Assembly (NCBI GenBank): GCA_013288145.1
Contig: JABDCJ010000011.1
Location: 1-52,111, forward strand
DNA: 52,111 bases
Origin: Nitrososphaerota archaeon
GTDB taxonomy: Archaea > Thermoproteota > Nitrososphaeria > Nitrososphaerales > CADDZS01
Reading direction: 5' to 3'
In this document: positions 33,515-41,234 of the stretch, piece by piece
How positions within the stretch are numbered: position 1 is the first letter of the stretch
Layout: each line of letters begins with the position of its first letter
The notes under the pieces: model-generated
Told to the model about the DNA's origin: nothing
The model's database searches: none
The model's input: the letters and a program-made list of their open reading frames with translations, nothing else
Position numbers and translations under genes: made by a program

Positions 33515-33940
33515 CTATTGAGGTGGCTTCGGCGAACTGACTTCTTTTGCAGTTTCCTGTAATTTGCCCTTCTTTGCCTGTTTACTTTTCTTGGAACTCA
33601 TTCCGAAGGATTTGATCGCTCGCCACAGGATAAAACTGGACAAGAACGCCATCGAAAATGAGTGGACGATTAATCCGGCTAGCTGGTACTCCTGCAAGCC
33701 CGGAAGGAATCCGAGATTTATCAGAATCGCAGGGACCTCTGCCATGACAACGACTAGAACGAATACGTATAGTTCGAACTGGAAAGAGCTTACAGTGCGG
33801 CTGCGCATTGACAGTGTAGCAATTAATCCGAACGCGACGAAAATCAAGACCAGGCTGATGTAGCTGCCTACGTTAGCGATCGACTGCGCCGTCGGTCCGC
33901 TGGGATCGAAAGAAAGAGGAAGAATTGATAGAGGGATCAA
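33515..33940 (-). CDS. Four-helix membrane protein with basic tail
   Basis: 141 residues with about four predicted membrane helices (near 23-45, 55-77, 85-105 region) and a Lys/Ser/Pro-rich cytoplasmic tail of about 30 residues. No known family. Second gene of a tight three-gene set (six bases from the gene before and three from the next). Confidence 0.7.
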   Translation of the reverse strand: MIPLSILPLSFDPSGPTAQSIANVGSYISLVLIFVAFGLIATLSMRSRTVSSFQFELYVFVLVVVMAEVPAILINLGFLPGLQEYQLAGLIVHSFSMAFLSSFILWRAIKSFGMSSKKSKQAKKGKLQETAKEVSSPKPPQ

Positions 33941-33946
33941 TCTCTT

Positions 33947-34240
33947 CTACCCGGCCCGCCTCAAGTAGTAGACGCTAAACATTACCAACACCGCCCAGCT
34001 TAGGGGCTGGATGAATGCATCTCCCAGAAATCCGGCAAACGCCGAGTCGTAAGTAATATTGTAGAAAGCGACAAAATGGAAAACTCCGTGTATGACCAAG
34101 AAAAGTGCGAGCAGCGTCGTCAGAATCTTCAATGGGCCAATGGCGTTTTTGATCCGCCACGCGAGTAGAATTGTAACAACTGCTGGAACGATAATTACGA
34201 TCGAGTCAGTTAGGTTCAGCGCCGCTTCTATGCTAATCAA
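33947..34240 (-). CDS. Three-helix small membrane protein
   Basis: 97 residues, three predicted membrane helices (about 13-28, 37-58 and 72-92) with a VIHGVFHFVAF segment carrying two histidines inside the second helix that could ligate heme or metal. ATG start at 34240. First gene of the three-gene set. Function unknown. Confidence 0.68.
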   Translation of the reverse strand: MISIEAALNLTDSIVIIVPAVVTILLAWRIKNAIGPLKILTTLLALFLVIHGVFHFVAFYNITYDSAFAGFLGDAFIQPLSWAVLVMFSVYYLRRAG

Positions 34241-34425
34241 CGGATGGAAACAAAACTCGAAACGCGGTGATCATACTAAAGCCATTATCGTTTCGGGCTC
34301 TGTACCGTGTCTTCGACTTCCTGTTCCGGTAAAATTGACCCTCATAAGTTAGTAGTTGGCTAGTCTAATTTCATCGAAAATATCGCTTAATCGCTCAATA
34401 ATTGTCTAATAATACTATTATGTGC

Positions 34426-34450
34426 TAAATATAATATATATTCTTATAAG
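34426..34450 (+). promoter_or_regulatory. AT-rich promoter region before the phosphatase gene
   Basis: A run of alternating A/T with TATATATT and TTATAAG lies 45-65 bases before the ATG at 34494. A leader of about 20-30 bases would follow. Exact box not resolvable. Confidence 0.35.
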
Positions 34451-34493
34451 CAGGTTCGTCTATTGCCAAGCCTCCACCGAGATGCAAGAATAA

Positions 34494-34982
34494 ATGACAA
34501 CGACTCAGATCAACAAGCAAATCTTCACTTCTGGAATGATTGGAAATAAGAAAAAATCGAAAATGGGAATAGTGAGTACCATTTGTCTGGCAAAACGTCA
34601 CAATGCTAGGACAGACGAAGTAGTTATCCCGATTCATGGCAGTTTCAAGAACCGTCCAGAAAGAATTGTAGAAATCCTAAAGGTAATCGACATGGAGCTA
34701 GAGAACGGCTATGCACCGCTGCTCATCCATTGCAAGAACGGCCGCGATAGATCGCCTAGCATTGCTGCGCTCTATCTGTTTTACAAGGGAAAATTCGACG
34801 ACTTTGATTCTGCATTGGAATATGTTAAGGGAAAAAACAGCTCGATAAAACCAAAGGGCGCGTTTGTCGATTTCATCGGAGACCAGGTTCTGCACCTCTT
34901 AGACTCTGAAGAGGGAAAGGAGATGCACAAAGCTCCGAGAGAAGGCCACTCGAAGACTCCGCCTGCGGAAAAGACTGCCTGA
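34494..34982 (+). CDS. Dual-specificity-type protein phosphatase
   Basis: Cysteine phosphatase with the signature H79-C80-K-N-G-R-D-R86 followed by SPS, an exact HCx5RS/T loop. The preceding 70 residues are shorter than in most dual-specificity phosphatases but hold the expected strands. The C-terminal 25 residues are a charged Pro/Lys/Glu-rich tail. Removes phosphate from Tyr/Ser/Thr, or from a phosphorylated small molecule. Stands alone between two divergent regions. Confidence 0.88.
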   Translation: MTTTQINKQIFTSGMIGNKKKSKMGIVSTICLAKRHNARTDEVVIPIHGSFKNRPERIVEILKVIDMELENGYAPLLIHCKNGRDRSPSIAALYLFYKGKFDDFDSALEYVKGKNSSIKPKGAFVDFIGDQVLHLLDSEEGKEMHKAPREGHSKTPPAEKTA

Positions 34983-36165
34983 CAACCTTAGCTCTTCAAA
35001 GGTTCCAATTTTCCGCAGTTTTTTTCAAAGCTAATAAAATCAAACCCTGATAGTCAGGGCGCGAAAGCTCTGCGGGATATCAAAATTGGATCACATTTTT
35101 GTTCTGGGTGTTTGTCAGAATTGCTCCTTGAGAGAAGCCGATGTAGTCCTTCAATCCTTTCAGTTTTGCAGTGATGAAGTCAGGCGTTACGTTTTGCTTT
35201 GCAAGCCAGAAAGCAAGCCGGAAATCGAACGACTTTACGACTCCGGGCAGAAAGTATCCGACAAGATTTTCTTGATTACCGGATACCACGCCACGGAATA
35301 ATTCTGCTAGAAGTATTAGTCAAAGATACTCGAGTTAACATTTAGCAAGTTTGGCGGATTGAGTGGCAGTTGGGATACCTTTGTCAATAATGAAGAATTT
35401 CAAGACATTCGTCGTGGCGAAATCCGTTCTTGAACTGTAGTTGGTTAGAAAGACTCCAACCTAGTTAGGATGAAACGGGACAATGATAAGATTTCAGACT
35501 TCAACATGCAAGTAGAAAGAATGTCCTGATTTCAAAAGTCGAAGCGAGAATTGGGATGAAACAGACGATTTCTGGTCAGGTGGTCGTAGAAGATGACGGA
35601 GATAGAAAAGTTAGTTCCCAATCTCGTAATCTATATTTTAGATATTCAAGGTCTCCCCCATAATCTCCCATGAAACATAAAAGTAAATAGACTTTGATCT
35701 GAAAATTGCTTTGCGACTAAATTTCATTGAAGGAATCGGGGCCAAGAATCGGCTAGGAATTATGTGTACAAAAAGAACGAGCATCTCAACGAGATACAGT
35801 TTTGTTTGAAAGCTGATATTGCTTTTGTTGGCAATAATCCACTCTGAAAGATCCTTCAGTGCTTTGAAATGTGTGATCGACGTAGATCCCAGAGCTATCC
35901 ACACGTATCATGGAATATCTCTAGTTCTATCGGACATTGATTTAGTAATGCTAACTTTGAGGAATCAGGGGTAGCAAAGAGTTAGTTCAAAGATACCCTT
36001 TCCCGTGGCATAGCTTACAGTTGACTATCCTCAAACCATTCGGCTCGTAGAAATTCTTGCGAATTTTAATCTGAACTTTACTGATGCCAAGGCATCAAGT
36101 GCAGAAAAGGACTGCAATAATTGTCAGGTTTATAATCGCTCCTGTAAATAGCATAAGGCGAAAAT
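34983..36165. other. Gene-poor region, probably decayed
   Basis: About 1.2 kb without a convincing intact gene. Short overlapping frames exist on both strands near 35080-35300 and 35638-35904 (minus), but start codons, composition and length are weak. The minus strand around 35560-35930 might be a broken gene, possibly of a mobile element, since readable pieces lie in different frames; I cannot identify it. GATGCC-AA-GGCATC near 36083 is a short perfect palindrome. Confidence 0.4.
35987..36094 (-). pseudogene. Possible remnant of a tiny zinc-binding protein (CxxCHGKG)
   Basis: A 35-codon open stretch on the minus strand without a usable start ends in NCKLCHGKGYL. The CxxCxGxG pattern is like one DnaJ-type zinc repeat. 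Because a stop codon precedes it and no ATG/GTG/TTG is in frame, it is either a decayed gene end or chance. Confidence 0.2.
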
Positions 36166-36618
36166 ATGCTAAAGACTAGCCCGTTTCTTTTGTTTGACGG
36201 AAACTGCGCTGAGGCAATGACCTTCTACCACGAATGCTTTGGAGGAGAGTTAAGTCTGACAAAGCTTGCCGACACGCCTATGAAAGACATGATACCTCCC
36301 GAGAAGCACAATCGAATCATCAATGCATATCTGAAAAGCGGTATCATTGAGATTTCAGCCACCGACTGGATGGCAGCCCCGCAGTACGAGCCAATACTTG
36401 GAGAGATGTACGCCATATTTGTCACTGGCAACTATGACGAGGTAAAGTCAGTATTTGATAAGCTCGCAGTTGGGGCAGAAAAGGATAGGCTCCAAGAACT
36501 GCACCAGATGCCATTTGGAATGTACGGACAGATGTATGATAAATTCCACAGGCAATGGATATTCGTGGCGAATGAAAAGAATAACCCATCTGATTCAAAA
36601 CCAGAAAATAAACTGTAA
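36166..36618 (+). CDS. Glyoxalase-like (VOC, PhnB type) protein
   Basis: 150 residues: FLLFDGNCAEAMTFYHECFGGE at the start and MYGQMYDKFHRQWIF at the end are the PhnB/3-demethylubiquinone-methyltransferase-like VOC signature. Most members have no assigned reaction; some are metal-binding isomerases or resistance proteins. ATG start at 36166 preceded by an A-rich stretch. Stand-alone gene. Confidence 0.85.
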   Translation: MLKTSPFLLFDGNCAEAMTFYHECFGGELSLTKLADTPMKDMIPPEKHNRIINAYLKSGIIEISATDWMAAPQYEPILGEMYAIFVTGNYDEVKSVFDKLAVGAEKDRLQELHQMPFGMYGQMYDKFHRQWIFVANEKNNPSDSKPENKL

Positions 36619-36704
36619 GGTTTCTTAATTCTTGCTGCAGATTTAATTTATGCCGCTGTTTGATCTGAAGTTACGATTTCCGATGCTGTGTATGTCGAGG
36701 AGTT

Positions 36705-36914
36705 CTATTCTCGATGTCGAATTAGATAAACGGCATCGGCCATGAGAGCTATACCGACCATGATGACAACGATGCCAACCGAAATCGGTGCTCCTCTCTT
36801 TGACGTAATCAACGATATTCCAAACAATATCACGATGACACCCAATCCCGACATTTTGATCATATCCTTTTCAGGATAAGGATAAGGAGTCGAAGGAACT
36901 GGAATCATTGTCAT
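36705..36914 (-). CDS. Two-helix small membrane protein
   Basis: 69 residues with two hydrophobic segments (about 21-36 and 44-64) joined by a short basic loop (TSKRGAP) and a basic end (RHRE). No family recognised. Confidence 0.5.
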   Translation of the reverse strand: MTMIPVPSTPYPYPEKDMIKMSGLGVIVILFGISLITSKRGAPISVGIVVIMVGIALMADAVYLIRHRE

Positions 36915-36958
36915 ACTAATGATGATTCACCTTAACTTTCCGATCTCATGGTTGGCTA

Positions 36959-37153
36959 TCAGAACTCATCTATTCGCGTAATATTAGGCATGATTTCTGA
37001 ACCGAAAATCTCCCATCTTTTCTGTGTCAAGATTTCCTGTATTTCTTTGAGTCTGTGAACAGGATCTTTCGAATCAACTTTCAATGTCAGAATTTGAATG
37101 AAAGAGAATTTGACACCATTATCTTCAATGGTGATCCGATACTGGCGACCCAA
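36959..37153 (-). CDS. Small hypothetical protein
   Basis: 64 residues, TTG start, predicted beta-alpha structure, no motif. It is kept because composition is protein-like and it lies in line with the neighbouring minus-strand gene, but it could be chance. Confidence 0.35.
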   Translation of the reverse strand: MGRQYRITIEDNGVKFSFIQILTLKVDSKDPVHRLKEIQEILTQKRWEIFGSEIMPNITRIDEF

Positions 37154-37341
37154 TTCCCGCTAGGATATCCAAAAGTGACCCAAAACTGTTCAGTAGGTGG
37201 AGTCTAGGTGAGGAGTAAATGTCGATGAGAGTTTAGAGACGAAAAAAACTAAACATCAGAAAATATCTTTGTTACCAGACTGTCAAGAAGTTGTTAAAGT
37301 CACTAAAGGTGCTAACAAACAGTGTTAATTCTTCTAGTTAT

Positions 37342-37359
37342 AGGGGATCTAAGTCCCCT
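37342..37359 (-). terminator. Hairpin after the winged-helix gene
   Basis: AGGGGA-TCTAAG-TCCCCT is a six-pair GC-rich hairpin about 50 bases beyond the stop at 37412. It may end the regulator transcript or act as a binding site. Confidence 0.35.
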
Positions 37360-37411
37360 CGACACCTTGCGTGTTTGTCATCTCTCATTACAAAAAATCG
37401 ATGAATCCTTT

Positions 37412-37687
37412 CTATTGGTAGAATTGTTTCCTTGGCTCACCTACCATTTCTCGTAACTCGTCCATCGAATCGAGAAATTCCGCTCCGCTCGGCGTGATTT
37501 TGTAGAGCCTCGATTCTCTTTCATGTTCGATGAAACCTCTATTCAACAAAAGGGATAGGTGTGTACTGACATGGGATTGCGACAAGTACGGGACCTCTAC
37601 TAGTTTCGCCTTTTTCGTTCCTGTTCCCAGAGATCTTAGGATCGAGTCGACCGTCTCAGTGCTGATTCTGCTTATTCTTTTATTCAT
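37412..37687 (-). CDS. Winged-helix transcriptional regulator (ArsR-like)
   Basis: 91 residues: the LSQSHVSTHLSLLLNRGFIEHERESRLYKITPSGAEFLD part is a classical winged helix (recognition helix SQSHVSTHLSLL, wing RESRLYKIT). Archaeal one-domain regulators of this type act as homodimers. No sensor domain or metal-binding cysteines, so the signal is unknown. The target may be itself or near genes. Confidence 0.85.
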   Translation of the reverse strand: MNKRISRISTETVDSILRSLGTGTKKAKLVEVPYLSQSHVSTHLSLLLNRGFIEHERESRLYKITPSGAEFLDSMDELREMVGEPRKQFYQ

Positions 37688-37841
37688 GTTTTTTCTGATT
37701 CTGCCATATAGCGTCTTTCTCTAATATCCTGTGCGGATTTGGGCACGATAAGATCTTTCGAGAATAACTTTCAGCCAACCATACAAAATTACAGATAGCG
37801 AATCTGTAAGAATATCTGCAAGAAATTTTAGGATAGGGACT

Positions 37842-38045
37842 CTACTCAGAGTCCCTTTGAAGCACTCGTTTCAATTCAGGATTTTCATCAATCCACTCCC
37901 GATATTTCTTGCAACGCTCGCAAAGTTCCCTAGCAACTGCCATCCTGATGAACTCGCTCCTGTCATTTGCGATTCCCGTGTCGATTGCTTTGTCTACGAG
38001 CGAAAGCATCTTCGAGTTGAACCGCACATTTACCTGCTGTTCCAT
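37842..38045 (-). CDS. Ribbon-helix-helix (CopG-like) regulator
   Basis: 67 residues: QVNVRFNSKMLSLVDKAIDTGIANDRSEFIRMAVARE is a ribbon-helix-helix DNA-binding domain (beta strand VNVRF, then two helices with the NDRSEF turn). A short tail with C-x2-C (ELCERCKKY) follows and may bind metal. RHH proteins bind DNA as dimers; antitoxins share the fold but no toxin gene is adjacent. Confidence 0.85.
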   Translation of the reverse strand: MEQQVNVRFNSKMLSLVDKAIDTGIANDRSEFIRMAVARELCERCKKYREWIDENPELKRVLQRDSE

Positions 38046-38486
38046 TAAGTAGTCTGTTGAACTATTTTCGAGAAAGTTAGCGAGCTCACACCAGATATTG
38101 GATCCACCAGCGACTCTAGCAATGATAGAAGCTCAAATGCGTGGACGAATGGCGGGGGCTATGATATTTTCAACCCGGGAAGAGGAGGAGAAGGCGGTTA
38201 CTGAGTTCTTAGGGACCGACTTTCACTAATCTCCGGTAGGGCCCCAAGCCTATTGGCATCTCCAGGATCCATAACTCTTAAGTTACTGTAATTATACAGT
38301 AAATCTATCATTGGGAGTGAATCTAAAAGTTGCTGCATTTCGCCGCAATTGAGCACCGAGACGGAAGCATAACCTGCCATTGTGGCAAGGTATTCGCGAA
38401 TACGAGAACCCTACAAAAACATATGCAGGGATTGGAAGCACCCGTAGTCCATGTAATCGCGCATTCCTCGTCATAGAACTCTTCCA
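38046..38486. other. Intergenic region without a recognisable gene
   Basis: Short frames on both strands only. On the plus strand 38122-38229 encodes a 35-residue stretch with an EEEEKAVTEF segment; on the minus strand two frames of 60 residues overlap. None has support from family, start signal or length. Confidence 0.35.
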
Positions 38487-38943
38487 TCAACTCATAGCTT
38501 TCTTCACGAGTGCACCAATCTTTGCTTCAACAGCAGGTGTCAGCTTCATCAGCGCGTAGGCGCTCGGCCACATGTCACCTTCGTCCAACTTCGCCTTATC
38601 GCTGAAGCCCAAGGTTGAATATCTAGTCTTGAACTTCTGTGAACTCTGGAAGAAGCAGACGACATTTCCATCCTTGTTGGCGTACGCGGGCATCCCGTAA
38701 CCAGGTTCTAGGCGCGAGGCTTGGAGCACTGTCTTTGATGAGAGAATGAAGTCGTTTGCCCATTGTGCGATCCGGCTCCGGCAGCTTATTGATTGCCTCG
38801 AGCACTGCACCTTCTCCGTTCGCCTTTTCCACTTCTCCTTTCTTCTCGCGGATATACTCTTTCATCGCGGCCCGTTCTTCGTCTGAGAATCGATTGAACT
38901 TCTTGCTAGTAGTGGTTGTGGTTTTGGCGGCCTTCTGAGGCAT
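38487..38943 (-). pseudogene. DUF1801/YdhG-type protein gene with a single-base frameshift
   Basis: The N-terminal part (from the ATG at 38943: PQKAAKTTTTTSKKFNRF through APSLAPRTW) and the C-terminal part ([17 protein letters not shown] to the end, stop at 38487) are in different frames. Family members read PRTWYGMPAYA continuously; here one extra base at about 38699-38700 (AA on the plus strand) makes TGG TTAC out of TGG TAC. Without it one frame of about 151 residues results. DUF1801 proteins are of uncertain function (iron chaperone-like fold). Recent inactivation or a sequencing error. Confidence 0.8.
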
Positions 38944-39368
38944 GGAGCGGCTTATCATGGCCCAAAAATACAAATGTTTTTCGACCAAACTCCTGGTCAC
39001 GCGAAAATTGACCAATCTTCCGGCGAAAAAACCCAATGAATCTTAACAGAAAGAAACTACCTCGAAGTTTTTTCCCATTGCGTCTTTGTTTGTTAGTTCA
39101 TTCTACCTCATTACAAATGTTTAAGAAATTTCGGAAATCACCCGATTAGTCAGACAAGTGACTAGTTAGGTTGGCTGAAAAAACAACTTTACAATTGAGA
39201 AGTAATAGAAAAAAAAGAAATTTCCTGAGAAAAGTACCCGGCAGATTATCCGAGAAGGTCGGGCCGACTACCAATGTTGGAACATTTCTATTGCAACAAT
39301 CTGAAATCGCTGTACCAATTGTCGCATACACTCTAATCAAGAATCATAGAGAAAAAGGAAGAGGAGAT
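38944..39368. other. Intergenic region, no certain gene
   Basis: AT-rich. Holds a GACCA-AACTCC-TGGTC inverted repeat near 38979-38994 and an open frame on the plus strand from 39171 that could extend the next gene; that part is Lys/Arg-rich and has no family match. Confidence 0.3.
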
Positions 39369-39578
39369 ATGATAATTAAGACATCCATTCTGGGTAATCG
39401 ATCGTCTTGGCTATCTCGGAGTCAATGTGCGGATATTAATTGCACTGAAAATGGTAGTTCTGTAGTTACCTATGATCTTGGTAATGGAATCATTGGAGAA
39501 GCTTCTTACTGTAACTCTCATTTTCCCAGAGATTTTGATTTTAATCCATTCAAAGAGCGGGCATCAACAGACCTTTAG
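39369..39578 (+). CDS. Small hypothetical protein
   Basis: 69 residues from ATG 39369, which has a strong GGAAGAGGAG purine tract directly upstream. The frame is open further up to 39171 but the purine tract decides for the internal start. Three cysteines (CADINC and a later C) may bind metal. No family recognised. Confidence 0.45.
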   Translation: MIIKTSILGNRSSWLSRSQCADINCTENGSSVVTYDLGNGIIGEASYCNSHFPRDFDFNPFKERASTDL

Positions 39579-39800
39579 TACAATCAAAAGAGAAGTAACG
39601 GGATCTTTGCGACATCAGGAAGATCCAGCTATTTCATTCTTCGATACGATGAGGTAAAATCCCGACCCTGCGGTCGCCCTCCCTATCTGTCCATCAGTCA
39701 TGAATATGAGACCATGACGCTATCGATGAGTTCAAATTTTTTGCTCGGTCAAGGTAGAGTAAGTTTTACGAACCTTTCAGAGCCAGTCCGAAGCACGAGG

Positions 39801-40157
39801 ATGAATTTGAAAATGGCAAAGAGAACAATGATGATCAGCCTAATCGCGGTGTTGCTTTTTGTTCCGATGTTGAGCGCAAGTGCGAGTACTTCTACTACCA
39901 ATGCGAGCGTAACTTTAACCATTACATTGCATGGAAGGCCAGCAGTGGGATGGCGAGTTTCGTTCTGTACGGGATCGTGTTCGACTAGGTTCAATGAATT
40001 TACGAACGCGAAGGGTTCGGTCACAGTAATAGGTCCTCAAAATTCAATTGCGGGCTTTGGAGCATTCAACAAAGCCGCCATAGAATGCACTGGTGGTTAT
40101 TTCTACTTCCCGCCTACCGGACTTGCACACGATTTTGTTAAACTCCCCCGATGTTAG
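39801..40157 (+). CDS. Small secreted cysteine-containing protein
   Basis: From ATG 39801 (AGG tract just before it) the protein begins with a basic stretch and a hydrophobic core (MMISLIAVLLFVPMLSASAS), a good Sec signal peptide with probable cleavage after SASA. The mature part of about 90 residues has five cysteines (CTGSC, ECTGG, final RC) that could form disulfides, and an Ig-like beta-rich pattern (VTLTITLHGRPAVGW). Function unknown. CCCCC...GGGGG around the stop could form a weak hairpin. Confidence 0.65.
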   Translation: MNLKMAKRTMMISLIAVLLFVPMLSASASTSTTNASVTLTITLHGRPAVGWRVSFCTGSCSTRFNEFTNAKGSVTVIGPQNSIAGFGAFNKAAIECTGGYFYFPPTGLAHDFVKLPRC

Positions 40158-40189
40158 AGGGGGTCCATCCTATTTGGGTTGAAAACTGT

Positions 40190-40252
40190 AGGTTCAAATC
40201 CAAAGTAGATTTGACGTCACCCAATCGGGGCGGAACAAAGAGATTTGAACCC
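40190..40252. repeat. Inverted pair of tRNA T-arm-like fragments
   Basis: GGTTCAAATC at 40191-40200 and its inverse at 40242-40251 (AGATTTGAACCC) copy the T-arm consensus also found in the adjacent tRNA-Lys. They lie next to the tRNA 3' end and may be scars of tRNA-targeted integration, or chance given the short match. Confidence 0.3.
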
Positions 40253-40262
40253 ATAATGAGTG

Positions 40263-40383
40263 CGGGCCTGGTGGGATTTGAACCCACGACCTAAGGATTT
40301 CTCTGTCCATTCAAAGCGTAAGAGTCCTCCGCTCTGCCTGGCTGCTCTTGCACGCTTCGACATGCAATCTGAGCCACAGGCCC
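40263..40383 (-). tRNA. tRNA-Lys(CUU) with two introns
   Basis: Acceptor GGGCCTG/CAGGCCC with discriminator G; D stem GCTC/GAGC; anticodon stem GAGGA/TCCTT; T arm GTGGG-TTCAAAT-CCCAC. Anticodon CTT at 40320-40322. A 20-base intron (40299-40318) sits at the canonical site after position 37, with CTCT/AGAG as the central helix of a bulge-helix-bulge. A second, 27-base intron (40342-40368) lies in the D loop after position 15: its helix GCTC/GAGC, bulges AGA and AGC, and inner stem TTGCA/TGCAA form a perfect bulge-helix-bulge. Removing both gives a standard 74-base tRNA with D loop AGCCAGGCA. No CCA is encoded. Confidence 0.93.
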
Positions 40384-40810
40384 GTTCCAAGATTCCGAAA
40401 TCTTCCTTTCATTTTCCGTAAAAAAGCTTTCATAAACAGGATTAGGTTTCAAGGGACAACCAGCATTTACAAAATATTGGTCAGCTAGTTCTCTGTAAAC
40501 GTTAAACAATCTTGAAGAGACATTGTTCTCTTCGGGCTGGTGTGCGTAGCTTCGACGGGCGATCTGAATTGTTCGGCGTGATGAACAAAATCGCACGCCA
40601 GTCCGAATTCTAGGATCATTTCTAGAATCTTAGGCAACCGCCTGTTTCGAAGCTTTGAGGTGCCCGTTATGTCGGGTAGAAGTTCGGCTCTCTCAATTTG
40701 TTACTTGCTTGCAAGTTCCTTGGCTCTTGTCTGAGAATCACTCTCTTTGTCCCGTAATTTTATTATCGCGATTTTTGAAGTGTCTGCACCCGTTACTGAA
40801 AAAATGTCTC
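40384..40810. other. Spacer between the two tRNA genes
   Basis: No convincing protein gene. Contains a TTTTATTA box at about 40757-40764 that may serve the tRNA-Ala gene. Open frames here are formed by the tRNA sequence itself or are short. Confidence 0.35.
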
Positions 40811-40901
40811 GGGCCGGTAGTTCAGCGGTAGCAACGCCCGCCTTGCATTCGTCAAGCGACGAGAACGCGGGAGGTCCTGGGTTCAAATCCCAGCCGGTCC
40901 A
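40811..40901 (+). tRNA. tRNA-Ala(UGC) with intron
   Basis: Acceptor GGGCCGG/CCGGTCC, discriminator A; anticodon stem CCCGC/GCGGG; T arm CTGGG-TTCAAAT-CCCAG. Anticodon TGC at 40844-40846. An 18-base intron (40848-40865) follows position 37; CTTG/CGAG forms the central helix and TCG/CGA the inner one. G3-U70 wobble in the acceptor stem is the expected alanine identity element. No encoded CCA. Confidence 0.95.
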
Positions 40902-40954
40902 TATTCCAAAGCTTCTAGTTCAAAAGGTAACTAGTTAGGCTAACTTATTCGCCC

Positions 40955-41152
40955 TTAGTATCTAGATATTACAAATCTGTCGAAATCGAAAATACGCATC
41001 GGGTCAGATCTTGGAGATTCCGAGCAGTATCCAAAGCATCTCCAGCAGGTCTTGCACATGCAAGTATCGTCCCTGGTGTGCGCGTGGTCGACGTGAATAT
41101 GTTTCAACTTCTGTTTTATCCTCGCTTTTTGCGGGGAAATAACTTTTGACAT
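40955..41152 (-). CDS. Small Cys/His-rich protein, possibly zinc-binding
   Basis: 65 residues with HIHVDHAHTRDDTCMCKTCWRCF in the middle, written here in parts: HIHVDHAH followed by CMCKTCWRC. The clustering of four His and four to five Cys suggests metal binding. A CTTATACT box about 30 bases before the ATG fits a leaderless start. No family identified; short length keeps confidence moderate. Confidence 0.45.
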   Translation of the reverse strand: MSKVISPQKARIKQKLKHIHVDHAHTRDDTCMCKTCWRCFGYCSESPRSDPMRIFDFDRFVISRY

Positions 41153-41234
41153 TTAGCGCGTGAGTAGCACTACGGCTAGTATAAGGCCTTTACGTATAGA
41201 GCAATGGCCTCTGCTATTTAGAATAACCAATGCC

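Noticed and set aside
35080..35301. Two overlapping frames (plus 71 and minus 69 codons)
   Set aside because: They are antisense to each other, neither has a promoter, ribosome site or family likeness, and no choice between them is possible.
35638..35904. 88-codon minus-strand frame, considered as a transposase remnant
   Set aside because: I could not align it with a known transposase motif; terminal inverted repeats were not found. Left as part of the decayed region.
37842..38045. Antitoxin of a toxin-antitoxin pair
   Set aside because: The ribbon-helix-helix protein fits, but neither neighbour resembles a toxin (no RelE, PIN or MazF-like frame adjacent).
38487..38810. Separate gene starting inside the DUF1801 region
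   Set aside because: Its first 35 residues are out-of-frame translation of the upstream half; it is the back end of one frameshifted gene.
40291..40596. 101-codon minus-strand frame
   Set aside because: It runs through the tRNA-Lys gene and its introns; the apparent protein is a translation of tRNA sequence.
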